Source of the DNA: Basidiobolus meristosporus CBS 931.73
Taxonomy: Eukaryota > Basidiobolomycota > Basidiobolomycetes > Basidiobolales > Basidiobolaceae
NCBI GenBank assembly: GCA_002104905.1
Contig: MCFE01000611.1
Location: forward strand, 1-53,036
DNA: 53,036 nt
Direction: 5' to 3'
Positions 43,931-53,036 of this stretch are shown here, piece after piece. The position numbers were made by a program, and so were the translations under genes. Each line of letters begins with the position of its first letter. Position 1 is the first letter of the stretch. The notes beneath the pieces are model-generated. The model saw nothing but the letters and a program-made list of their open reading frames with translations. It had not been told where the DNA came from and did not search any database.

Positions 43931-46900
43931 ACCTTAAACCAAGACCCGGATGTTTGCTATTTTAATCCTTACCAGGTCCTAGATATGTGCTTTAATAACC
44001 TTAACCAAGGTCCTAGTACCGCCTATTATTGTCTTGACATAGGTATTGAATCTTGACAATCACTTTACTTATCCTTTTGTTCAATATTCTGTACCTTCAA
44101 CCAAATTGTTGAACTCAACTTTTATCACATGACCCAGGTCCTAGATCTCATTTTCCATCACCTTAGCCAGCTCCTAGATCTCAACTTCCATCACCTTGGC
44201 CCAGGTCCTCAATCTCAACTTTCATCACCATGACCCGGGTCCTAGATCTCAACTTTCATCACCTTGGCCAGACCTAACTTCAACATTCATCACCTTGGCC
44301 AGGTCCTAGATCTCAACATTCATCACCATGACCAGGTCCTAGATCTCATTTTCCATCACCTTAGCCCAGGTCCTAGATCTCAACTTCCATCACCTTGGCC
44401 AGGTCCTCAATATCAACTTTCATCACCATGACCCGGGTCCTAGAACTTGACTTCCATCACCTTAGCCCAGGACCTAAAATTCAACATTCATCACCTTAGC
44501 CCAGGTCCTAGATCACAACTTTCATCACCTGGTCCCAGGCCCTAGATCTCATTTTCCATCACCTTAGCCCAGGTCCTCAATCTCAACTTTCATCACCTTA
44601 GCCTGGGTCCTAGATCTCAACTTCCATCACCTTGGCCAAGGTCCTGGATCTCAACATTCATCACCTTAACCCAGGTCCTAGATATCAACATTCATCACCA
44701 TGACCCAGGTCCTAGATCTCATTTTCCATGACCTTAGCCCAGGTCCTAGATCTCAACTTCCATCACCTTGGCCCAGGTCCTCAATATCAACTTCATCACC
44801 ATGACCCGGGTCCTAGATCTCGACTTCCATTACCCTTCAGCGCCCAGGACCTAAAATCAACATTCATCACCTTAGCCCAGGTCCTAGATCACAACTTTCA
44901 TCACCTGGGCCCAGGTCCTAGATCTCATTTTCCATCACCTTAGGGTCCAGGTCCTAAATCTCAACTTTGATCACCTTGACCCAGGTCCTAGATCTCAACA
45001 TTTATCACCATGACCTGGTCCTGGATCTCAACTTTTATAACCTTGACCCAGGTCCTGGATCTCAACTTTCATCACCTTGGCCCAGGTCCTAGATCTCAAC
45101 TTCTGTCACCTTGGCCAAGGTCCTGGATCTCAACGTTCATCACCTTAGCCCAGGTCCTAGATCTCAACATTCATCACCTTGGCCCAGGTCCTAGATCTCA
45201 TTTTCCATCACCTTAGCCCAGGTTCTCAATCTAAACTTTCATCACCTTAGCACAGGACCTAAACTTCAACATTCATCACCTTGGCCCAGGTCCTGGATCT
45301 CAACATTCATCACCATGACCCAGGTCCTAGATCTCACTTTCCATGACCTTAGCCCAGGTCCTAGATCTCAACTTCTATCACCTTGGCCCAGGTCCTCAAT
45401 CTCAACTTTCATCACCATGACCCAGGTCCTAGATCTCAACTTTCATCACCTTGGCCCAGGTCCTGGATCTCATTTTCCATCACCTTAGCCCAGGTTGTAG
45501 ATCTGACCCAGGTCCTAGATCCCTTTACCATCACCTTAGCCCAGGTTGCAGATCTCAACTTCTATCACCTTGGCCCAGGTCCTCAGCCTCAACTTTCATC
45601 ACCATGACTCAGGTCCTAGATCTCAACTTTCATCACCATGACCCAGGTCCTAGATCTCAACTTTCATCACCTTGGCCCAAGTCCTAGATCTCATTTTCCA
45701 TCACCTTAGCCCAGGTCCTCAATCTCAGCTTTCATCACCTTGGCCCAGGTCCTAGATCTCAATTTTCATCACCTTGGCCCAGGTCCTAGATCTCATTTTC
45801 CATCAAGTTAGCCAGGTCCTAGATCTCAATTTTCATCACTCTTACCCAGGTTATAGATCTCAACCTTCATCACTATTATCCAGGTCCTAGATCTCAATTT
45901 CCAACTTTCATCACCTTGATCCAGTTCCTGGATCTCATTTTCCATCACCGTAGCCCAGGTCCTCAATCTCAACTTTCATCACCTTGGCCCAGGTTATAGA
46001 TCTCAACTTTCATCACCATGACCCAGGTCCTAGATCTCAACTTTCATCATCTTAACCCAGGTCCTAGATCTGAACTATCATCACTATTACCCATGTCCTA
46101 GATCTCAGCTTTTATCATCTTAGCTCAGGTCCTAGATCTCATTTTCCATCATGTTAGCCAGGTCCTAAACTTCAACAGTCATCACCTTAGCTCAGGTCCT
46201 AGATCTCTACTTTCATCACCTTAGTCCAGGTCCTAGATCTCAACTTCCATCACCTTGGCCCAGGTCCTCAATCTCAACTTTCATCACCATGACCCGGGTC
46301 CTAGATCTCAACTTTAATCACCTTGGCCCAGGACCTAAACTTCAACATTCATCACCTTGGTCCAGATCCTAGATCTCAACATTCATCACCATGACCCAGG
46401 TCCTAGATCTCATTTTCCATCACCTTAGCCAAGGTCCTAGATCTCAACTTCCATCACCTTGGCCCAGGTCCTCAATATCAACTTTCATCACAATGACCCG
46501 GGTCCTAGAACTTGACTTCCATCACCTTAGCCCAGGACCTAAAATTCAACATTCATCACCTTAGCCCAGGTCCTAGATCACAACTTTCATCACCTGGGCC
46601 CAGGTCCTAGATCTCATTTTCCATCACCTTAGTCCAGGTCCTAGATCTCAACTTTGATCACCTTGACCCAGGTCCTAGATCTCAACATTCATCACCGTGA
46701 CCTGGGTCCTGGATCTCAACTTTCATCACCATGACCCAGGTCCTAGATCTCAACTTTCATCACCTTGGCCCAGGTCCTAGATCTCAACTTTCATCACCTT
46801 GGCCCAGGTCCTAGATCTCATTTTCCATCACCTTAGCCCAGGTCCTCAATCTCAACTTTCATCACCTTAGCCCAGGTCCTAGATCTCAACTTTCATCACC

Positions 46901-49560
46901 TTGGCCCAGGTCCTAGATCTCATTTTCCATCAAGTTAGCTAGGTCCTAGATCTCAATTTTCATCACTCTTACCTAGGTTATAGATCTCAACCTTCATCAC
47001 TATTATCCAGGTCCTAGATCTCAATTTTCAACTTTCATCACCTTGCTCCAGGTCCTGGATCTCATTTTCCATCACCTTAGCCCAGGTCCTCAATCTCAAC
47101 TTTCATCACCTTGGCCCAGGTTATAGATCTCAACTTTCATCACCATGACCCAGGTCCTAGATCTCAACTTTCATCACCTTAGCCCAGGTCCTAGATCTGA
47201 CCTTTCATCACTATTACCCATGTCCTAGATCGCAGCTTTTATCACCTTAGCTCAGGTCCTAGATCTCATTTTCCGTCACGTTAGACAGGTCCTAAACTTC
47301 AACATTCATCACCTTAGCCCAGGTCCTAGATCTCAACATTCATCAACTTAGCCCAGGTCCTCAATCTCAACTTTTGTCACCTTGGCCCAGGACCTAAACT
47401 TCAACATTCATCACGTTGGCCCAGGTCCTAGATCTCAACTTTGATTACCTTGGTCCAGGCCCTCAATCTCAACTTTCATCACTTTAGCCCAGGACCTAAA
47501 CTTCAACATTCATCACCATAACCCAGGTCCTAGATCTCAACTTTGATTACCTTGGTCCAGGCCCTAGATCTTAACTTTCATCACCTTGGCCCAGGTCCTG
47601 GATCTCATATTCCATCACCTTGGCCCAGGTCCTCAATCTCAACTTTCATCACCTTAGCCCAGGTCCTAGATCTCAACTTTCATCACCTTGGCCCAGGTCC
47701 TAGATCTCATTTTCCATCACGTTAGCCGGGTCCTAGCTCTCAATTGTCAACTTTCATCACCTTGGCCCAGGTCCTGGATCTCATTTTCCATCACCTTAGC
47801 CCAGGTCCTCAATCTCAACTTTCATCACCTTAGCTCAGGACCTAAACTTCAACATTCATCACCATGACCCAGGTCCTAGATCTCAACTTTGATTACCTTG
47901 GTCCAAGGTCCTTTGATCTCAACTCATCACCTTGGCCCAGGTCCTGGATCTCATTTTCGATCACACTTAGCCCAGTCCTCAATCTCAACATTCATCACCT
48001 TAGCCCAGGTCCTAGATCTCAAACTTTCATCACCTTGGCCAGAGTCCTAGATCTCATTTTCCTTCACCTCAGCCAGGTCCTAGATCTCAATTTTCATCAC
48101 TCTTACCCAGGTTATAGATCTCGCCTTCATCACTATTATTCAGGTCCTAGATCTCAATTTTCATCACTCTTACCCAGGTCGTAGATCTCAGCTTTCACAA
48201 CCATTACCCATGTCCTAGATCTCTACTTTCATCACCTTAGCTCAGGTCCTAAATCTCAACTTTCATCACTACTTACCCAGGTCCTAGATCTCAACATTCA
48301 ATTATTATTACCCAGTCCTAGTATCTCAACTTTCATCACCTCTAACCCAGGTAATAGATCTCAACTTTCATCACAATCACCTAGGTTGTAGATCTCAATT
48401 TTCTTCATTCTTACCCAGGTCTTAGATTTCAACTTTCATAACCATTACCCAGTCCTAGATCTCAACTTTCATCACTATTACCCAGTTCTAAGATCTCAAC
48501 TTCATCACCATTACCCAGGTCCTAGATCTCAACTCTCATTACTATTACCCAGGTCCTAGATCCCAACTTTAATACTCATGTGCCAGGCCTTAGATCTCTA
48601 CTAGCATCACGATAACCCAAGACCTAGATCTATACCACCATGACCCAGGTCCTAGATCTCATCTTTCATCACTATCATCCAGGTCCTAGATCTCAACTTT
48701 CATCACCTTAACCTGGTACTTGATATCAACCATCATCACCATATATGCAAGCCCTAGGCATTGACTTTCATCACCATAACTTAGGTCATAGATTTCAGCA
48801 TTAATCACCATAATCTAGGTCCTATATCTCAGCTTTCATAACCTTAACCTGATCCTAGATCTCCACTGTCATTACTGTATACAAAAGCCCTAGCATCAGC
48901 TCTCATCACCATAACTTTAGTCATAGATCTCAACATTAATCACCATAATCCAGGTCCTAGATCTCAACATTCATAACCTTGATTCAGGCCCTAGAACTCA
49001 ACTTTCATCACCCTTATGCAGGCCCCACATCTCTACTTACTTCACCTTAACAACATCATAGATCTAATTTTCTTCATCTTGACTGCAGTCCTAGATCTCT
49101 ACTTTCTTCACCTCACTTCAGTTCTTGATCTCTACTTTCTTCACCTTGACCACCATCCTGAATCTCAGATTTCATCACCTTGATCCAGGTCCTAGACTTT
49201 GACTATCATCACCATCCCTTAGCCCAGGTCCTAAATCTCAGCTTACATCACAATTCCCCAGGTCCTAATTCTCTACTTTCTTCACCTTTACCCACATCCT
49301 GGTTCTCAACTCCCATCACCATGATCCAGGTTCTATATCTCAGCTTTCATCATCATTGCCCAGGTCCTAGATCTCTGCTTTCTTCACATTGGCCCACATC
49401 CTGGATCTTATCTCTCAACACCTTGGCCCAGGTCCTAGATCTCAACTTTCACTGCCATTACCCAGGTGCTAGATCTCTGTTTTGCACCTTGACCCTGGTT
49501 CTATATCTTAACAACCAACACCTTGACTCAAATCTTAGATGTCAGCTTTGTGATCCTGAC
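43931..49560 (-). repeat. Array II: 34-bp minisatellite in opposite orientation
   Basis: Tandem 34-bp units with CCCAGGTCCTAGATCTCAAC then TTTCATCACCTTGG on the plus strand. The reverse complement (GGTGATGAAAGTTGAGATCT then AGGACCTGGGCC) is the array I unit, so the two arrays are inverted relative to each other. Degenerate edges lie at 43931-44130 and after 48300. Larger duplications: 45800-46170 recurs about 1127 bp on, and 44400-44520 recurs near 46466. Open frames (for example 49180-49695 and 47864-48184) are by-products of the repeat. Confidence 0.95.
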
Positions 49561-49794
49561 CTAGGCTCTGGATGTGAGCTTTTATGCAAGAATTCAAGTA
49601 TGCCAAAGCACCCAAGATCAAATACATGCCAGTACTCTGGAGATTTCATGGAGCAAGTAGAAGATTTACCATTATATCAAATTAGTCTTTTGTAAGCTAG
49701 GATGTAAGTCAATAGTGAACCAAAGCTGGCTCTAGGCCATGCGTGTTGTAATTATCAAGTTCAAGACTAGATATTCATGCTTACTTATTTACAT
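49561..49794. other. Edge of array II
   Basis: Unique AT-rich sequence with no feature that I recognise. Confidence 0.4.
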
Positions 49795-50310
49795 AGGTCT
49801 TAGGCTGTGATTATTGCTGAAATGGTGCTAGCTTCTCACCCATAGCTGCATGTTAGGATGCTTTCCCATGTATAGCTCATCAATTGTTATGATATTTCCT
49901 TCATAGTCATGTAATGCCAGGAGTCTTACATGGTGGTTTTTGTACCTGGCCAGAAAAAAGTCTCTTTGGCTTCTTTTGGGCCTTCTAATCCTGACTGGAA
50001 CAGCATCCAAGATATTTCTAATACCAATCTTGTCAGGAAATACTCCTCGGAATGGCAAAGTGCTGCTGGTCCAATACTTTGCTTACTAAGCCTGCTCCAT
50101 GTCATTCATTCTGGAAGCTAAATAATCCTCACCAGTTTGAATCTGAGTGTATAGATGCTTATATTTGGTAGTGCCATAAATGACTGGCTGGAATCAAGAA
50201 TGTCCCACAAGTACTTTCCAGATGCTGTCAAGTATGAAAACTTCTGTTGTAACCTTTGAGATATTAATTTTGGCAGCAGAATGTTTATGCATAGGTTAGA
50301 ACAATCCAAT
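49795..50310 (-). pseudogene. DDE_4-type (PIF/Harbinger-like) transposase fragment
   Basis: The minus-strand frame 49828-50058 contains 'NILDAVPVRIRRPKRSQRDF', 'FLARYKNHHVRLLALHDYEG' and 'NIITIDELYMGKHPNMQLW'. This resembles the DDE_4 pattern: Asp in a D-x-x-x-x-x-I-x-x-P block, then F-x-x-x-K, then A-x-x-D-x-x-G, then P-G-x-x-H-D. Both early Asp positions are present; the Asp expected after H in the last block is replaced (KHPN). The frame 50118-50309 (-) upstream may belong to the same gene in a shifted frame. It would be the transposase of a small DNA transposon; only about 75 codons survive. Confidence 0.6.
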
Positions 50311-50690
50311 CATGTCTTAACAAGTGCCAAAGGACTTTCCCACCACTTAAATCCTTACAATGGCACATAATGCAGATATGTGGGCATTAATACTACAGGT
50401 GGCTTTAAGCAAGGAAAACAAGACTAAAACCTTTTTGAGCCATATTATCACAATACTTGGGCATGGACAATGGTGCAGTCAGTTATATGCAAGAGGCTCT
50501 ACCATAAAACAACTACTGTGAAAAGAAGCAATCTTCTTAAAGCAGCAATGAGTCTAAAAAGGCAAAAGAACAACCCCAACCCATTTTACTAGAAGCATAT
50601 TCTGTTATAAACAGATTGCCTGTTTATTTTGCCCATCATACCATGGATACTCCACATATAGTTTGAATAAAATAATACTATTGGGTTTTC
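50311..50690. other. No recognisable feature
   Basis: AT-rich stretch between the DDE_4 fragment and the Tnp2 relic, without frame or repeat. Confidence 0.4.
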
Positions 50691-51490
50691 TCAATTTGCC
50701 TTTGTATATGCACATACCTGCTGCAATTGGCATACTTCTGTTACCTCTAGTTGCCAGTAGTTCCACTTGATGCCTGCATAGTAGCCATATTCATTATATG
50801 GTAGGTAGTAGATGTACTTGGCTAACTTATGCAATATGTTGGCCACCTTTGCCATTATCAGCTCTTTGATATCCACAAAGTACCAGTTGATTTTCAGCCA
50901 TTTCTTTCCTTCTGCTTGCTGGACATTAGTCCCCACCTGTTTGTTATTCCTCTTTCCTTTTGGTGGATATCATACCAAGAGGTGTAGTGTTAACCTGTTG
51001 TACATGCTTTTGGCAGACTTGTCTTTGTTGTCCTATTTCCATATTTATCTCCATGTGTGCACCTGTGTTCATTTTCTTTCACTACTTCTTCAGCATACTC
51101 TACATGACAACTCATCACATCTATTACAGATGTTGATGTTATATTCTTGATCAGGTTTGTATATGAAATTGCTTGCAATTTAGCCCTTCTTTCCATCTCC
51201 CCACACATCCACTCCATTGGAAACTTGCAGAATGTAAATCATGGCCCTATAGTCTTCACACTATTTGCCAGGCGTAACAGAGAGTGGATACTATAGTTAC
51301 AAAAGTATTCATATTATGGCCTGTGCCTGTAAAAGACCTGGTTGTATCTTACTACAAAGTCCTCACATAGTAGCTGTAGATGCATCAAGGTGGCATTGGT
51401 GCACTGCTTTCCAAGGAATACTCTATTAGAAGTCTGAGTAACAATCCTACCAAAGGGCCATTGCCAAATTAATATCACATAAGTGAGGGT
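50691..51490 (-). pseudogene. Second Tnp2-type transposase relic, C-terminal half
   Basis: From about 51421 downward the minus-strand frame reads VFLGKQCTNATLM, then 'YSIHSLLRLANSVKTIGP' and 'FTFCKFPMEWMCGEMERR', then AISYTNLIKNIT, with a TAA and a TGA where other residues would be expected. The block IHxLL..A..I...GP.W...FPMERxCG is characteristic of the end of fungal Tnp2/CACTA-type transposases. The frame 50691-50936 ('KKWLKINWYFVDIKELIMAK') follows and may be its C-terminal extension. DNA-level similarity to 15234-15676 and to the end of 4231 (CCTT(T/G)GAAAGCAG) shows it is a copy of the split gene without the retrotransposons. Confidence 0.72.
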
Positions 51491-51739
51491 CATATGTCTA
51501 CAAGGATCCCATATATAATCTGCTAGAAAAGAATTGCACCCTAATTATGGTGGACACTAAGTCATATTCTGACTATCTATTACCCTTCATATTGTCATTA
51601 ATTGGTTATCATTCTTGTCTCTTACTTCCTGATTGTGCACTCTCATTATTCTGCTACTATTACTGCTCATTCATTGGCCATCTTATATTGGTCATGCTCC
51701 TGCTTCTTGAGCTCTTATTACTCCCTCAATATTCCTGTA

Positions 51740-52830
51740 TGCTCATAGCTTATTTTATCACAATCCTCAGTTGTTTCTCAATACTTTTATGTATGGACTA
51801 GTACATAAGTCCAATAGCTCTATCATGCCATTCCCCAATTTTACACTGTATCAGTTGTCCCATTAAAACCCACCATTCAAGTAGTGTTCAATGCAAGCAT
51901 CTATCCTCCAATTGTTTGGTTGTGTCCAAACAGTCTTGTGCCAGCTATTATTCACTCATTCCCATACATTCCAGTGCATTGAGGATTCCTTTATTTAGCA
52001 ATGCTTTAGCTAGTTCCTCCATTAACTCTCCACCATAATTGTAGGCACTTATGCTCTCATCTCCATTAAAGGTCTTCTGGAGTGATATGGCATGCATGTT
52101 GACCTACAAAAATCTACCAAGGTCATTTGGATCAATTTGCATCTTTTAGTGGTGCTGCTTTGTTAGTGGGTGAGATCTCTACACAACTGCCTGTAGTAGG
52201 CTTGTTCTGAATCTCCACAGGTTCCTCAGCATCTTCAGGCAATTGCTTAAAGGGCCATGTTGCTGCACCTGCTGAAATACCCTTGATCTTCTTGGTGTTT
52301 CTTCTTGTCTCTCTAGAGATTTGGAGCTTTGTTGCATCAGAGTATTGGCTACTACAAAATATTGTGTTTCTTAGACATTTCTCTGATTTCCTTTTAGAGG
52401 GACTTCCCTTACTTTCTCTTTGCCTTTCCTTCTACTATTATCACCATTGCTGCTATCACTTGGTTTTCTGCCTCCAATAGCGTTTAATATTCTTCAGATA
52501 TTTTTAGAATAGTTCAATACCAGCCCAGGACCCATTTGCATGCTTGAATCCAGGATACTGTGAATGAAACTCATTAAGTGCCATATGCTTCTCTTGGGGG
52601 CATGATGGACCCAATCTATGCCATTCCTTAGACAACTTTGTGTCATTTTCTTATGGACTCCTGTATATCAGCCCACTCTTTATTGCCACATTCAACAGCC
52701 TCCTGTATTAGAATTTCTTCTGATATCATGGCAGCATATGTATACTATACTATCACTCCCTCATGCTATCTCTGGCTGTACTACAGGCCTAATCTTTGTA
52801 TAACTTTGTTGTGCTTCCAGGTTTCTATGG
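51740..52830. repeat. Dispersed repeat Y, copy 2
   Basis: Counterpart of 17430-19060 in the same orientation. On the minus strand one block stays open and protein-like ('NYGGELMEELAKALLNKGIL' around 51970-52050), but I cannot name the family. It adjoins the Tnp2 relic here, whereas copy 1 lies beyond the foldback element, so the order of pieces has been rearranged. Confidence 0.6.
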
Positions 52831-53036
52831 TGTATATATACTGAGAAGTTGGGATTTGGGTCTATACTTGATGCTGTTGTAATCCTGTTTGAGCTTCCTG
52901 TTTGCATCAATGCTATTATATTTGTGACAATGTATAGAAATTATTCTACGAATGATACTTGCTCATCTTGTCTCTCTCTTGCTTCCTGATGACTTTTGAC
53001 CACTGCATCTAAGCAATCAACACTCTATTCATTGTC
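52831..53036. other. Window edge
   Basis: No feature recognised in the last 200 bases. Confidence 0.4.

Noticed and set aside
44728-49695. Plus-strand open frames up to 171 codons in array II
   Set aside because: Same explanation as in array I; they lie on the other strand because the array is inverted.

Overview
This window looks like repeat-rich, gene-poor fungal DNA, most likely from a basidiomycete; that placement is an inference from the transposase and retrotransposon families. I see no intact host gene, tRNA, rRNA or CRISPR array. Nearly everything is mobile-element debris or minisatellite.

Layout. 1-790: an inverted scrap of minisatellite joined to a truncated LTR ('LTR C'). 791-2699: nothing recognisable. 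2700-4231 and 15234-15676 (+): one decayed Tnp2-type (CACTA/EnSpm-like) transposase gene, split by a Ty3/gypsy retrotransposon (element 1, minus strand, 4232-15229). Element 1 is itself split at its 5' LTR/primer-binding junction by a second Ty3/gypsy element carrying a chromodomain (element 2, minus strand, 8788-14647). The 5' LTR of element 1 also carries a 209-bp inverted-repeat element. 15833-16570: a foldback element. 17430-19060: a dispersed repeat whose second copy is at 51740-52830.

19461-41239 is array I, a minisatellite about 22 kb long built on a 34-bp module, with a near-homogeneous 34-bp core (22541-28110), a 98-bp-period block (28111-32850) and degenerate flanks. It contains a chromovirus LTR-leader relic (35224-36295) and a solo LTR of element 1 (37432-37797), and a solo LTR C with a 5-bp target duplication follows it (41245-41942). 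43931-49560 is array II, the same 34-bp module in the opposite orientation. 49795-51490 (-) holds a DDE_4-type transposase scrap and a second copy of the Tnp2 gene end, which acts as an uninterrupted reference for the split copy.

The order of events can be read directly: Tnp2 transposon, then element 1 (LTRs about 6.5% diverged by hand count), then element 2 (about 3.5%). The most unusual signals are TGCC motifs spaced exactly 10 bp apart in the foldback family, perfect heat-shock-element consensus sites in the LTRs of element 2 and its relative, the two opposed 34-bp arrays, nested periodicities in array I, and a perfect 159-bp inverted match between the window start and array I.
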